Source: Chrysemys picta bellii (lineage: Eukaryota > Chordata > Testudines > Emydidae). From it: a stretch of DNA of 64,000 bases. The notes beneath the pieces were generated by a model. That model was not told where the DNA came from, searched no databases, and saw only the letters and a program-made list of their open reading frames with translations. Positions within the stretch are counted from its first letter, which is position 1, and each line of letters starts with the position of its first letter. Both the position numbers and the translations under genes were made by a program. This document shows, piece after piece, positions 1-12,499 of the stretch. The stretch spans positions 114,159,434 to 114,223,433 of the forward strand of contig NC_088795.1 of NCBI RefSeq assembly GCF_011386835.1, read 5' to 3'.

Positions 1-690
1 AAGTGGCACCCGACCCTGCCAGAACAACAAATGAAAAATCTGCAAACATATCTCCACTGCTAAAACGATCAATACTCTGGCACAACACACCTTCCAAGAT
101 TCATGGGTCCTACATATACTTATCACAACTTGTGGTATACCTTATCAAGTGCATTAAATGTCCCAACAACTATGTGGGGTGAAACCAGACAATCACTACA
201 TTCTCAAATGAAGTCACACAGGAAAATGATAAAAGACAAAAAACACCATAACACCCACAGGAGAACACTTTTCACAAAGCAATCACTCCATAGCTGATCT
301 TTCAATACTCCTCCTCCAAGGAAACTTGCACAACACCTTCAAAAGATGATCCTGGGAACATACATTCATAACTGCTAGGCACCAAAAACCACTGCCTCAA
401 TGTGGACACTGGTTTTATGGCTCATTACAACTATCTGTAACACCCCAACCTCCTGCTAACTTAAACTGCCCACTTCTAACCCTTGATGCATAGCAATCTA
501 TCACTCAGTTGACCACTTCATTTCACGTGACCACCTACTGTGTGTTACCCCTTATGAGTCACAGTCTGTTCCGATTTGTAGTTAGCTCAGACACTCTGTT
601 CCTTCCCCAGACCTGAAGATCTCTCAAAAGCTTGTACCTTCCACCAACGTAAGTTGGGCCAATAAAAGATAATTACATAAACTACTTTGG
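1..690 (+). mobile_element. Penelope-like retroelement relic (GIY-YIG endonuclease end and 3' tail)
   Basis: A degenerate frame at about 91-420 reads as a decayed GIY-YIG-type endonuclease region. It has a segment like HNLWYTL, then WGETRQSLHSQMKSHRKM, then a basic and His-containing stretch that crosses frameshifts. This order matches the C-terminal endonuclease of Penelope-like elements as I know the family. The stretch around 600-680 (CTGAAGA, then AAAGCTTGT, then CCAATAAAAGAT) resembles the 3' tail of chelonian copies. The element runs off the left edge, so its 5' part is unseen. It lies in CPEB2 intron 2, antisense to the gene. The class rests on recognition of short motifs and is an inference. 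Confidence 0.55.
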
Positions 691-3064
691 GTCGCCAAGA
701 ATTTTTCACAAGCATTGTAATGTGTTTCTTGTATTACAAAAAATAGCACAGTGAATTTGTTGCCAGATTCTCTTATTAGCTTTTCATTGTCTTGAATATA
801 GAAGTGCTTGAATCCTGCTTGATCTAATCTTCTGGTGCTTCAATAGCTTCTCAGTTTCAAAATACAACATAATGAACTGAAATTGAAAGTTTACACCAAA
901 CCAACTTAGTCTCAAATTTACCCTCAATTCCCCTACAAGCTATAATTGGGTTCATTTTAAGGCTCTTACAATAAGGAAAATATTTTAGAGAAAACTTGAT
1001 CTGTCAGCTGACTTTTCAGAAGCTATGTTTACAAGTTCTTTACACAGTAGAAGCATCAAGTATTCTAACCATCAGATGCAATATGTCCCTAGAAGTCCTG
1101 TCAGTCAACTTAGCACAAAGTAGTACACTAACAGAATACATTTTCAGGGGTTAAATTTTTCAGTAGATCTAAAACTAGGGGGACGGGACTTTACATTTTC
1201 TCTAAGGCACCAATCTCACCACTAACTGAAAAAGCATATACAAATTAGTCAGTTCATTTTTACCTACCCCCTGGATTTCATGCATTTATTGATTCCACCA
1301 AACGCAACCCTATTTCTAATAATCTCTCTTTCACACTTTGTTTACAACTTAGTTTCCTGCAACCTTTCTCATTTAAAAAGAACGTATCAAGTGTGGTCTT
1401 CCTGGATGAAGAGATCTGAATGTTACTACTTTTAGACTGGAGTTAACAAGGCCCTTTCTTCAGCCACCCAGATAATACTGCTAGCATAATGTGCAATCTT
1501 ACTTTGGAGGCAGTGTGCTGCTTCTCATATCACCAATGGTCAAGGAAGTGAAGGACCATATTTGATTCCCAACTAATACAAGTCTTCAAAACAAGGCCCT
1601 CTATTTCTTTCCATTTCTGATACGTTCCACTAGCACCAGCAAAACTGATAAGAATTGACTCTAGGAAAATGCTATGTACATCATCACATTTGCAATTTTG
1701 TCCTAGAATTCTCCAAATCATTTAAAAAAATGTGTGAAAGAAGTGGAGTTCTCATGGTACCATATGCAATTTAAATCCTCTTTTTCCCAGAGCCATTGTT
1801 CTCAGTAGAATGTATTTAAGACTTCTAAATAAATCCACACACAAGTTATGCAAATACTATCTTGGCTTTGCACTTATCGGAGTAATTAATTACTCAGAGA
1901 AGTTCAATACACACTGCAGGCACATCTCACAATGCTCTTTAGATGTCACTATTAGGCACAATGCAATTAGTCTAGGAAACCATGGGGGAAAAATCTAAAC
2001 TATCATAAGCAGCCTTTGCTAATCTTTGGCCAAGGTTCTCAAAAATGAATGATTAAAGTTAGGCTCCCATTTAATTTTAGGAAGATGTTCTAAAATCTTG
2101 GCCTTTAAAAGCATTTCAGATGAGTTAAAATACACTAAAAAACACAAATCCTTTCAGAAAACCTTATTCAAACAAATCTTGATGTTCTGAGGAAGCTTAC
2201 CATGATCTGCTTCATAATAAAGCAAACATAATATAATGAAAAAGAAAATGATCTTAAGAGTCAGATCTTTTGGTGAAGAGCAAGATTTTATAGTGAATTC
2301 AACTCTTGCTACACCAAAAACATTAATTTAAATGATTTTAAGCTAACTTTGTCCCATCTGTTTCACCCTCTTCCTAATCAACCTTAAACTCAAAAAGATC
2401 TTAGTTTCTATACACAAAATAATTAGTGACTTTCAATAAACTATATGTATGTTTCTATTACATTTTGTTAAAGCTTGGAGACAATGGGTGAGTACCAATA
2501 AAGTGAAATGTCCAACTTACCTTCCTAAAAATGTACTGTTTGTATTTCTATACATGTACATTGGTAGAGGACTCCCCATCATAACCATATTGGTTAAGCA
2601 TATATTATAAAAACATCAAATGTATATCCTAACTAGAAAAATAAAAATAATTGAAAGTTTGAAGACATTAAGGATCCATAACATAGTCATAGGCATCCTG
2701 CTGAGACAATAAACTTGTCAGTACATACTGAGAAACTGCAAATGTAAAGCCTATCGCTCATTATAGTTTAGCTCTATGGAAACTGGACGGAAGGCTTACA
2801 GAAAGTAGAAACAAGAAATTACCTCAGTAAGAAAAGTAGGTTACCACTACCCACACCACATAAAATAGCTAACAAATAGAACATTTAGCAGATATCTAGG
2901 GGCAGTCATCCTGAAAACACCAAACATGTTTTCAAGTTAAGATCACATTACTGCATATATAAATATTCACAGAAAAGGTCCAATAACAAAATGACAGTTC
3001 TGTAACCCAGCAATACAAGTCATTTTTGCTGAAATATTTATCTATGCAGACATATAGCATTCAC

Positions 3065-3535
3065 TACATCCACCCCAAAGTGGTCCAGGTTAAGAAAAGA
3101 CATTGACACACTGGAAGCAATCCAGACAGACTACAAAGATGATTAAAGGCTTGGCAGGATTGACCCATGAGGAAAGCCTAAAAAACCTGTGTGTGCATAG
3201 CATGGTCAAAACAACTAAAAGGACAACAAACTGGACATTTGGAGGGTGTCAGCATGAAGGGGGAAGTTGTTCAGGAGTTTAAAAAAATAACTAAGAATAG
3301 TTGTTTGAAACTGAGAAAGGCAAAATTTAGACTAAACATCATTAGGAAAAGTTTTCTAACAATCACCTACAAAATAGTCTTTCAAATGCGGCAGTAAAAT
3401 CTAGTTATTTAAACCTGGAAAAGCGCATAATCTCAGAGAACAATTATGGTTTGGCAATGAGATGAGTTGGACAATATAAAATTTCTTTCATTGCTAACTC
3501 TTAGGTAACTAGAATCATAATGTATACAGTATTGC
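3065..3535 (+). mobile_element. CR1 LINE, 3'-end fragment
   Basis: The stretch follows the usual 3' part of CR1 LINEs in order. First comes the 'aatccagacagactacaaa' type segment, then 'gaggaaagcctaaaaaacct', then the end of the ORF2 frame and a long 3' tail with 'ttagactaaacatcattagg'. It is heavily diverged and 5'-truncated, as most CR1 copies are. It sits in CPEB2 intron 2 on the strand opposite to the gene. No intact frame remains. Confidence 0.75.
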
Positions 3536-4076
3536 TCCATTAGCCTGGTTGACAAACATTTTGCTGAGCAACAAGAGATAGCCCTTACATAAGTTCTTGC
3601 ATATGTTAATAAAACAAAGGATTTGATTTAAATATATTCTTCCAATATTTTATAACCTGTGTAAGTTAAACAACAAAGGTAAGAATGTTTAGTTCAGCAA
3701 AAGCTTGTTAATACATTTGTGGCTTTAAGCCTAACAGACTTGGTCCATCGATTTTGTTCAGTATTCTGAACATCTATATGCAAGTTTAAAATTTAAAAAT
3801 TGTCCATTCAAAGGCCTTGATCCTGAAATTGACAGCTTGTAGGTGGACTGCTGCTGCACCAAGCAGAGCTGCACTGAAGGGTTCTGCTTACAGGGCAGCA
3901 TCCATCTGCAAAAAATTGGGGCCCAAATCTACTAGGCCCAGGTAACTGGTCTAAAGCGCAGTACAATCTGAATGAAGGCAACTTTTCTCCAAAAAATAAA
4001 TTGCCTAAAGCTGGGCTCCTAAATCCATGTTTTAAACACCTAAATAAGCTATCTGAATTCTAAAAGTGCTGAAATA

Positions 4077-4264
4077 CACCTCTACCCCGATATAACACAA
4101 CCCGATATAACACTAATTCGGATATAACACGGTAAAGCAGCGTTCTGGTGGGGCAGGGCTGTGCGCTCCGGCGGATCAAAGCAAGTTCGATATAACACAG
4201 TTTCACCTATAACGCGATAAGATTTTTTGGCTCCCGAGGACACCATTATATTGGGGTAGAGGTG
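4077..4264. mobile_element. Tc1/mariner-superfamily (pogo/Tigger-like) MITE, copy 1
   Basis: A 188-bp element has inverted ends: it starts CACCTCTACCCCGATATAAC and ends with the complement, ...ATTGGGGTAGAGGTG. It is flanked by the dinucleotide TA on both sides (4075-4076 and 4265-4266), the target duplication typical of Tc1/mariner elements. The motif GATATAAC recurs inside. It has no coding capacity. A second copy lies at 7870-8059 in the same intron. Confidence 0.85.
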
Positions 4265-5069
4265 TATAAACTCTCCCACAGACTTTTATGAGGGCTGCTA
4301 GGTGCTCAGCACTTTTGAAAATCAGGCCATTTAACTAGGTGAAAGTCTTGGTTAAGTCAAGTCTTTAACAATTAGACTGTAGCCTAAATATATTAACATG
4401 GATTTTGTTATCAAATATTATCAATTACAAATATTAAAAAACTGATATCTTGAGAATCCAAAAATTAAGTTAACCCTCTTTGACTTGAGCAAACTCTGAT
4501 AAACTATTCTTTTTCTGTCGCTAGAGTATTAAAAAATATTTTAACTTAACATCTGGGGTGAAGTACAACTCAAACTTATCTGAAAACACCTGAAACTGTG
4601 CTTTATTTCACTGAATATTTGAAATTTTAGTATCTGAATTAAAAAAAAAAAATAAAGAGGGACAACCAAGGCAACCAGAAGAAATATCTGCAGTTATACA
4701 GGTTATATCTTATGGTCCAGAATCCCAAATTAAAGCAATAGGTTTCAGCAGTGAATAACAAAGCTCAGTCTCAAGGACAACTGATACTGTCTGCACAGTC
4801 CAAACAAACAGGAAGGACAAATCAAGGTGAAAGACACCCAGACATGCAATGTATTTCCTGAACTCAAAGATACAGGAACAGAATTCAGATTCATTTTGGC
4901 AGAATGAAGTTTTACTTACATTTGTTCTTTCCAAGACCATACCGTCAAATACTATTGTCCTTTTAAGAAGTACTACACTCGTTTAAAAAAATGTTTGTAC
5001 AAAGGTTTATTACGAGATTAGAAATAAAATAATGTACTATCGATATTCAGATAAAAAATTATAAACATG

Positions 5070-5595
5070 AAGGCCTTGTTTACATTTAAGTTTCTCTGTT
5101 TTAACTATACCAGTATACAATACTTAAAGCTACAAAACCCCCAATGTAGAGGAGTTTTACTGTCATAGATTATTCTGGTTTGTCAAAATAAAAAACTATG
5201 GTGGTATAATGTGCCTTATACCAGTATAACAGTGTCTAGACTAGGGCTTTTACCAGCATAATACTGCCAGTGTAAGAATCAGAAATTACAACCCTGAGAA
5301 CCATAGTTATGGCAGTAAAACTTAAGGCCTGGTCTACACTTAGATATTAGATCAACCTAGCAACATTGCTCAGAGCCGTGAAAGATTTCATACCCTGCAC
5401 GACAGTTGGGTCGATCTAACCTCCACCATAGATGCAGTTAGGCTGATGGAAGAATTCTTCCATTGACCTAGCTACTGCCTCTTAGAGAGGTATATTACCT
5501 ACATCAACACAAAGCCCCCATTCCATCAATCCACCCCACAGTGGCACAACTGCAGTACCATAGTTGTGCTGCCATAATGCAAAGCAGGCCAAAAG
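5070..5595. mobile_element. Two abutting MITE relics with AAGGCC...GTCTACAC ends
   Basis: Two diverged non-autonomous DNA elements lie side by side. The first starts near 5070 with AGGCCTTGTTTACATTTAAG. The second starts at 5325 with GGCCTGGTCTACACTTAG. Their inner parts contain repeated ACCAGTATAAC-like motifs. The terminal motif is shared with elements at 34123, 50822 and 60500. A TAA precedes the second start. They are too decayed for exact right borders. I place them with PIF/Harbinger-type MITEs because the same end motif closes the transposase-bearing element at 49.3-50.8 kb. Confidence 0.55.
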
Positions 5596-5956
5596 GTGGG
5601 ATTTTCAAACGCATTCAATGATGGCCTAACTTTACCACTGGAGTGTTACCTCTAAGGTTAGTGAGAGTAGTTAGGCCAAAATTGAGCACTTTCCAAAATC
5701 CCATCTTAGCGATGCAATTCACCATTAGTGAATTCAACTTCACTGCAGTCAATGAAGTTCTATCCAGTTTGTGCACGTAGGAAATGTATGCCTCAGTCTT
5801 ATACTTAAAGAATACCAACAGTGAAAAAGTTTGGTCTTCATTCCCCTCCTTTTTGTAAACTACATGATCAAAACATAACATTAACAGTCATTAATATATA
5901 CTGTTCACCAAACAGATGCTTAATACCAAACAATATTATGTATTAGAAATAACTAA

Positions 5957-6184
5957 CTCCCTGACCTTGTATACACCAGGGACATGCGCTTATCTCAGCC
6001 ACCAGTGTAGCTGCACCAGTGCAGACTCTGGGAATAAAGCAAAATTTCAGATAAGGAATAAGCTGCAACTGTTCAAATTGTGACTTATCTTGTCTATAAT
6101 AGTGGTTTGCACTAGTGCAGCTACATGGGCTACTGCACATTGATGGCTACAATTATGGCAAGTCTCCACTGTAGACAAGGCCTG
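5957..6184. mobile_element. MITE relic, CCTTGTATAC / GTAGACAAGG ends
   Basis: The stretch opens with ACCTTGTATACACCAGGG and closes with CTGTAGACAAGGCCTG, giving short inverted ends. Inside, two stretches (about 6008-6024 and 6108-6123) contain GCAC[CT]AGTGCAG and lie in opposite halves, which suggests a decayed palindrome. It is non-coding and lies in CPEB2 intron 2. Confidence 0.45.
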
Positions 6185-7315
6185 AAAATTCTTTACAAAA
6201 GTGACTTCCAACATGTGATCCTAGCAATCTGCAAAGAGCTAGCAAATCTCATGGTGCTGGCTCATAATCATGTTTATATCTAAAAGCAAGATGTAAACAT
6301 GTATTTTAACTATTTCTATATAAACTATTTTAGTAGTTGCAACACGGTGTTATGTGATCACAAACAGTAGCGAAAAAGGTCTGCAAATTGTAAATGTTGG
6401 AGAACATGGTCTACAAGAGTCTCTACTAAGATTGAGAAACATTGGTTTAGGAGGACTACAGGCAAGTTTTATACATCTGTTCAATATAGTTACATTTAGC
6501 AGATGGCATAAGTTAAGTAATCTAAAAGCGTTTACAGTGTCTGCTAAAATTGCTACTGTATCTTTAAGAATCATCAATCTGAATACCTCAACCTTTTATG
6601 GAAAGAGGCAAGCACAGCACAAATTAAGTAGACTGATGTTTGGCTGTGTCACAATTGCCAACACAAGCCTAGACAGCATCACCATCACCAGTTCTAACTG
6701 AACTGAAGTTCAGCTTCTTTTTAACCGTTTCACCATGATGCCTAAACTCCATGCGTCAGTCAGTGTAGTGGGGAGTGACCCCATGTAGGACAGAACTTAA
6801 TAAAAATTGAAAATTATGAACACAGTAATTCAATGTATCTTAATAAGGATACAGAAGACATCTATTTAATGTTTCTGCAATAAAAGTGGTTAACATTGAA
6901 AGAGTTCAGATCACAATACTTGCACTCTGTCCTTTGACTACTCTTATAAAAGCAAACAAGTGAGATTTAAGCATAGCTAAACACTCTAGTTTATTACTGG
7001 ATAAAACAAAATTCTTTGTCTCTCTCACGAAGCTGTTCAGCAGCCAGTTCAATTGTAGGTACTAAATTTAAGTATGTCTATAATTCCGCTTTGAAGTTGT
7101 GAACACCAAGAACAAAAATATCAACACAAATTATTTTAAATATGGTTGAACTTCAGATACCTTTTTCTACTCTGCTACTTATGATTGTTTAATTTAATGG
7201 AAATTTTATTAGCTTTCTATATGCCAGGAGTAAAACAAATTTTGTTTAGCTCTGAAAACAACTGCTTTATATTAAACGACTTCCTCTAAAAGTTTCAGCA
7301 AGCTCAATATTTATT

Positions 7316-7346
7316 TATATATATACATACATACACACACACACAC
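7316..7346. repeat. (TA/CATA/CA)n microsatellite
   Basis: An alternating run of TATATA, then CATACATA, then CACACACACA. It is a compound dinucleotide/tetranucleotide microsatellite in CPEB2 intron 2. Confidence 0.9.
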
Positions 7347-7869
7347 TTGCAAACTTATTAGACATACTGAATTACCGTATATTTGAAGTATATGCAAGTT
7401 TGTGCTTGGCTGGATACGCACTCTAATATATTGTAGCAATGCTGTACAAACAGATTAATAGAACACTAATAATATTCCTAACCCAAATCATGAAATTGAT
7501 TATTTTACAGGTGTCTACTTTAGAATGTTTTTTTTTTAAAGATATTTCAACTGCAGAGCACCAGCTGTCAAGATGGCAACTCTAAACTCTATCTTTAATG
7601 AGTCAAGTTGTAGTTTGGTATAGAAGTGGCATCCTTTCCATCATCACACCCAAACAAGCAACCAAGAAAATTATACAAACCCTGCTGTTTAAGCCCAGTT
7701 AGCAGGCCCATTCAATGTGGTAGGACTTTAGAAGAGGATGTTAGCGGGATTGCCCATAAAAGAAATGCATTATTGGATGCAATCCCAGCAAACTTCAAAT
7801 GCATCTGAAATCAATAGTGGCACTGAATCCAGTATTGTAACTATCAGGCCCCATTTGTAAGTAGAGGTA

Positions 7870-8059
7870 CACCTCTATCCCGATATAATGCAACCCGATA
7901 TAACACGAATTCTGATATAACGTGGTAAAGCAGTGCTCGGGGGGGGGGGGGGGCTGCGCACTCTGGCGGATCAAAGCAAGTTCGATATAACGCGGTTTCA
8001 CCTATAACGCAATAAGGTTTTTTGGCTCCCAAGGACAGCATTATATCAAGGTAGAGGTG
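7870..8059. mobile_element. Tc1/mariner-superfamily MITE, copy 2
   Basis: A 190-bp relative of the element at 4077-4264 in the same orientation. It starts CACCTCTATCCCGATATAAT and ends ...GGTAGAGGTG, with TA on both sides (7868-7869 and 8060-8061). A run of 14 G residues around 7938-7951 replaces a mixed G-rich segment of copy 1. Apart from that the two copies align end to end with scattered substitutions. Confidence 0.85.
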
Positions 8060-8414
8060 TATATGGCTTGTTGAGCCAATGGAAAGTCCACTCATAGCCA
8101 AAATGACAAAAACCAGGAGATCTATGCAAAAATCCCAGACTGAAATTTTTTGCTATTATCACAGCTATTGTAACTACTCTTTCCTGCAGGTTACCTTATT
8201 TTGTTAATATACTAGCCCAAATTACAAGCCCAAATCAAGACAAAGTACTAAAGTTAAAGAAGACCTAAAGAAGATGTAAAATGGAGAACTGTTCTTAAAG
8301 TAATCTGCTGTTTACTTGGAATGACTAGTTTCTAAGGTAGAATGATTGTCTTAAATTTAGATTCCTCGCAACAAAAAATGTAAATGCATAAACTGCTATA
8401 TTTTGCCAAGTGAG

Positions 8415-8600
8415 ACTGGGGCCTGATAGCAAGAGACAGTCCTTGCCCCCAAGAATTGACAAACTAACTAGACAAGACTGCCAGAGGCTTGAGAAAAAAT
8501 ATTATCTCCATTTTACAGACAGGAACCTGAGGCATAGAGATTAGGTGACTTGCTTAAAGATACACAGGAAGTCTGTTGCAAAAATTGACCCAGATCCCCT
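8415..8600 (+). repeat. MIR-type SINE relic
   Basis: The core 'ccattttacagacaggaacc' followed by 'tgaggcatagagattaggtg' and 'acttgcttaaagatacacag' is the standard MIR central domain. The element is old and diverged. It lies in CPEB2 intron 2, antisense to the gene. Confidence 0.8.
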
Positions 8601-8773
8601 CAGTCCAAGATCATTCTTCCTCTTCGCATTTAACGTCTCTAAATCAAAGGGCTTCTATGTTTCAATCATTAAATAACTATGGACATCACTCAAGAAGTTG
8701 CCAATCGGGGAAAACTAAAACCCATATGCAAAGTGGCATTGGCAAGGATGCTAATAAGATGAAAAGGTGAATT

Positions 8774-8795
8774 TAAAAAAAAAAAAAAAAAAAAA
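8774..8795. repeat. poly(A) tract
   Basis: An uninterrupted run of about 22 A on the plus strand, followed by GAAGAGAG. It could be the tail of an unrecognised retroposed sequence. No element body was identified in front of it. Confidence 0.85.
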
Positions 8796-9257
8796 GAAGA
8801 GAGTCAGAGCTGTCCACAAATAAAGTATAAAAAAAAGCTTGTCCACAAGAACAGTTTGATAAGATCTAAAATTAATCTATATTAAAAACTGAGGGATAAA
8901 AGCAGCCCAGATTTAAACGGAGCCTTAAGTGTTTTAAATTGACGAATGTTAAAAATGCTTTCTGATAGTTTAAAAAGCATTTCTACTGTGCAAGAGTTTC
9001 TTCAGTTTCCTCCTTTTCCCCTCTTGTATAGTCAGTAAGCAATAATTCTGGCTACTGCAGGCATTTTATATAAACTGGAAAATATTTTGGTTAATTGTCC
9101 CTTGCAGTACACTTGTAACATTAGAAGGTACAAAATTTTCATAAAAATCACCATGAACATTGTCAGTATCACTTAATATGTTAAATAGATCTATTTACAA
9201 TGCTAGACAAAATTAAAGACAAACATTAAGACATCTCCAGTTACATACCATTCTTAC

Positions 9258-9539
9258 CTGTAAGGGTAAGAGAGTATTACTGTTGTTGTCGGTTCGGAAA
9301 ACATTATCTTCAATCCATGATTTTGGTGTCAGCGATGGAGTAGAGCGAGTAAATTTAGGGGGAGCTATGACATTACCAGAAAAGGGCTTCTTCAAAGGAG
9401 AAATTTGGTTCATAGTTCCTGGAATTCCCATGTTTCCAGTTCTACGATGGTCTCTGCCATGCATTCCTCCCCAGGACATATTTCCTGTGCTCCAGCCACT
9501 ACTCTGATGGTTGCTCCAGGGCGACTGCTTCAGAAGAGG
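9258..9539 (-). CDS. CPEB2: CPEB2 coding exon 2
   Basis: This exon encodes 94 residues of the cytoplasmic polyadenylation element-binding protein CPEB2, a cytoplasmic RNA-binding translational regulator. It starts PLLKQSPWSNHQSSGW, continues through MSWGGMHGRDHRRTGN and SPLKKPFSGNVIAPPKFTRS, and ends NNSNTLLPLQ. I recognise this as the conserved linker between the disordered N-terminus and the RNA-binding half. Splice sites fit. The acceptor is a pyrimidine tract followed by AAG directly before CCTCTTCTG (exon starts at 9539). The donor is CAG|GTAAGA (exon ends at 9258). Length is 282 bp, phase 0 at both ends, so it joins exon 1 in frame. The Ser/Thr-Pro content (STPSLTPKSW) fits a regulatory, phosphorylatable segment, but that is inference. 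There are no breaks. The next exons are outside the window. Confidence 0.96.
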
Positions 9540-10164
9540 CTTAAAAAAAAAAAATTTTTTTTTGATTAGATTTTTTTTGGAAACATTCCTAGTTTGCTTG
9601 TTACCTCAAAAAAGATCAAATGGCTTTTGTAAAGAGTACGAAAACTGGAAGTTCCCATTTGCCTATATACTAACATCCATGGCAAAGGAGAAAACTGAAT
9701 ACAAGTAACCATAAAACAAGACTGCTTTACCAAAAAGACTGATTTGCCAAAATGATAAATTAGGATTTTCATTCATTTCTTGGTAAAATAGTCCTACAGT
9801 TATTTAAATACAATAAAAGCTGCTACACTTTCATTACGTAACTAATCTGTCATGTGTTACATAGGCAGGCCCCTGCTTTATATGTCTCTGTAGAGCAGCA
9901 TTAGATGGTTTCATGAAGGTCATTTGTTGGTTTTTTTTGTGAGTAAAGGAGAAAGTAGTGAGGGTAAAAAAATTCATAGGTCAATCTAAAATATTACATA
10001 AAGAGGAAAATGTTTTCAGGTAACAATGACAAAGACTGATTATCCCACAGACAATCTGTATAACCTAAAATTATTTGTAGTAAAAGTAACTATCCTTGAT
10101 GTGTATCTAAAAATATAAATGTATTATAATAGCCTTTAAAGGCTACAGCTTGAACTTCTGGTGT

Positions 10165-10260
10165 AACAAACTAGACCAGATCCTCAGCTGGTGTAAACTG
10201 GCATAGCTGTGCAGAAGTCAGCGAATCAAAAGTGTTTTGCCACACCTGAGGAATCTGGCT
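10165..10260. repeat. Short palindromic repeat relic (CAGATCCTCAGCTGG family)
   Basis: The stretch runs from CCAGATCCTCAGCTGGTGTA to a decayed complementary end, ACACCTGAGGAATCTGG. The middle contains GGCATAGCTGTGCAGAAGTC. Short foldback repeats of this kind are common in turtle and bird DNA. The class is uncertain, non-coding. Confidence 0.5.
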
Positions 10261-12477
10261 TTTTGATTATTTGAGAAAGGGATTGTTTTGATATCCAATG
10301 GACTACTGCTATTATACAAAAGAAAATTTACATATTCAGAGTAACCCCAGAGGGAAAATGAAAAGGTCTTTTCAGGAGGAAAATGGGTAACACACTATTG
10401 CTGCCTTCAATACATAATAATCTATGCTAAAAACCAATGTGTAAACTGAAATGGTTATCATACTACCAAGAGGTGGACCCACTGAACTCTGGTGATAATA
10501 AAGAGCTGTGTTTGTCTAGTAAGCAAAATAAAAGTATTTAAAACTTGACTGGTCATGGAAAGGATATTTTTCAGACACCCTTTGATGAAATAAAGGGTCT
10601 ATAAATCCAATTCTAATCTGAAATCCAAATGTAACACCTCAATCTCAAAACTAATGTAATTCTAATGACAATCTAAAGGATGCCAGATGTGCAATACTAA
10701 AAAAGGTTAAAAATGATAAGTATTGATGGAGCTGTACAGATATAAAAATTAAAAATAATCCTGAAAATATGTTAAAGCCACTGTGGTCAGATACTCAGGC
10801 AGACACCCCTGTTCTATAGAATTATAGATAATTATGTTGTAAAACTTGAATGCTTTGTGTTGGAATTTTGGGAGAGGCACGTACTCTATTGAGAAACAAA
10901 CTCTGAGATAACGTCAAGTGTTAAAACAGGTCTTTAATCTTGCTAACTATGCTTTCACGTCACTGTTTAGGTTTACTACCTACAACTGACATATTCATAA
11001 CTGAATAATGGCCAGGGAAGTGAGAGGTGAAAAGAATTCTCCACAAATTTTAATGGTAGAGGACAGCAGTTCTCTATCTCTTAATTGCTTTAGAATTTGT
11101 TTAAAAACAGAGCAAATTAAGCGATAAGATCCATGTTAAAACATGTTTACCACACATGAACATATAAACAACATACATTTTCTCGTAGTACAATTTTTGA
11201 ATGCCAATTACCAAAAAAAAAAAACACAAAAAAAACAAAAAAAATCCACACTTTACTTCATAGAATCCCAATCATACCTATTTGGTAAAATTCCACACGG
11301 TTTAATGCTAGAATTAAGCAGAAATTAAACTGACTATGGGGCCTATATGGTATACTCAGCCATAAAGGGCCTAAAAACCTTAACATGGTGCAAATGTCAC
11401 ACACTATGATATGTTAACTGGAGAGAGTAGAACAGCTCCATGGATCAAAATATGACACGTTATCTTATTCTCAACAGAGAGAACCAGGAAGAAAAGCAAC
11501 CCTTTTAGCCAATAGGAGATGAGGATTCCATGCCACCCATTAAACTAGTAGGTGCAGTAGGTGCTGTAGGCAGGAGAATTAGGAGAACCTGAAATACAGT
11601 AGTGAAGCTGCGGTTTGCCTATATCACCACATACACAAGTGACTCTAAATAAAAGTTATTCATCTTGACAGTTCTCATATGAATTAAAAAGGTCACTTAA
11701 CGCCAAACCTGCCTATTCATGTCAATTTATATGTTCTCAATTTTAAAGTATATTTAAAAAGTCTACTAAAACCCTGATCTTAAAATAAACCAAAGACAAG
11801 GAAAGGTGTTTATCTGAAGCAGGGAGGCTAATAGTTCAAACAAACATGTTTTCTGGATGGAAACCTGTTCCTTTTCACATTGAAATTGTGACCTTTTCAC
11901 TAGTTGTATCAGGGGCAATTACAAACAAAACTAAACAAAAAATTGTTGACAGCTCAGGAAAGGACGCCTGTAGACAGCAGCTATAACAACCCAGTAAGTA
12001 TCGATCAAAGTGTGGGGGATATAACTCACACTAAGAATCAATGGGCCTGTCATATTACTTAATCCGCTTTTTCTCACCTGATACCTACAGCAGCAGAAGA
12101 GGCAGAGGGTCTGGAAGAAGGGGCAGTCAACAGAACTCGAACCCGAAACGAATTAGTTCACCCTCCCCCCCCTTGCCGGGCGCCGGGAGCTCTGCGGCAC
12201 CCCGGGCAGAGGAATGGGGTCCAGGCACCCGCATCCCCCGAGAGAGCTCTGCAGCACAGGGAGCGGGAGAGAGCTGGAGAGAAACGGGGCCGAGGCCCCC
12301 CACTCCGCCAAAGGGCGCTCGCTGCAGTACCGAGACTGAGCCTGGGTTGTGGCAGCCCCGCCCTGCTTCCACCAACCGGCTCTAGCAGCGCTGTCCCTGC
12401 TGCCGGGTAACTTCAGCCGGGGGGACTCAAATAAAACCTCAGCTGTTTGCACCGCTCGCGGGGCAGGTCCCCGCCCT

Positions 12478-12499
12478 CCCCCCCCCCCCCCCCCCCCCC
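12478..12499. repeat. C22/G22 homopolymer run
   Basis: Twenty-two C in a row on the plus strand, so the CPEB2 pre-mRNA has G22 about 85-106 nt after the exon 1 donor. It can form G-quadruplex structures in principle. The exact length in the assembly may be unreliable. Confidence 0.9.

Larger units (their letters stand above)
1..9257 (-). other. CPEB2: CPEB2 intron 2 (5' part)
   Basis: This is the intron that follows coding exon 2. Its donor is CAG|GTAAGA at 9258/9257. The acceptor is not in the window, so at least 9.3 kb of the intron is present. I looked on the minus strand for the next expected CPEB2 exons (the segment with a MHSLE-like core, the RRMs and the zinc-binding domain) and found none. 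The intron is AT-rich and holds several repeat relics listed separately. The remaining parts, about 700-3060, 6200-7310 and 8800-9257, show no feature that I can name. Confidence 0.8.

Noticed and set aside
6350..6701. Overlapping frames of 75 and 115 codons on opposite strands in CPEB2 intron 2
   Set aside because: They overlap each other in opposite directions and show no domain. Either could be chance.
1..9257. Further CPEB2 exons (RRM and zinc-binding parts)
   Set aside because: I searched the minus strand for the expected next exon and RRM motifs and found none. They most likely lie to the left of the window.
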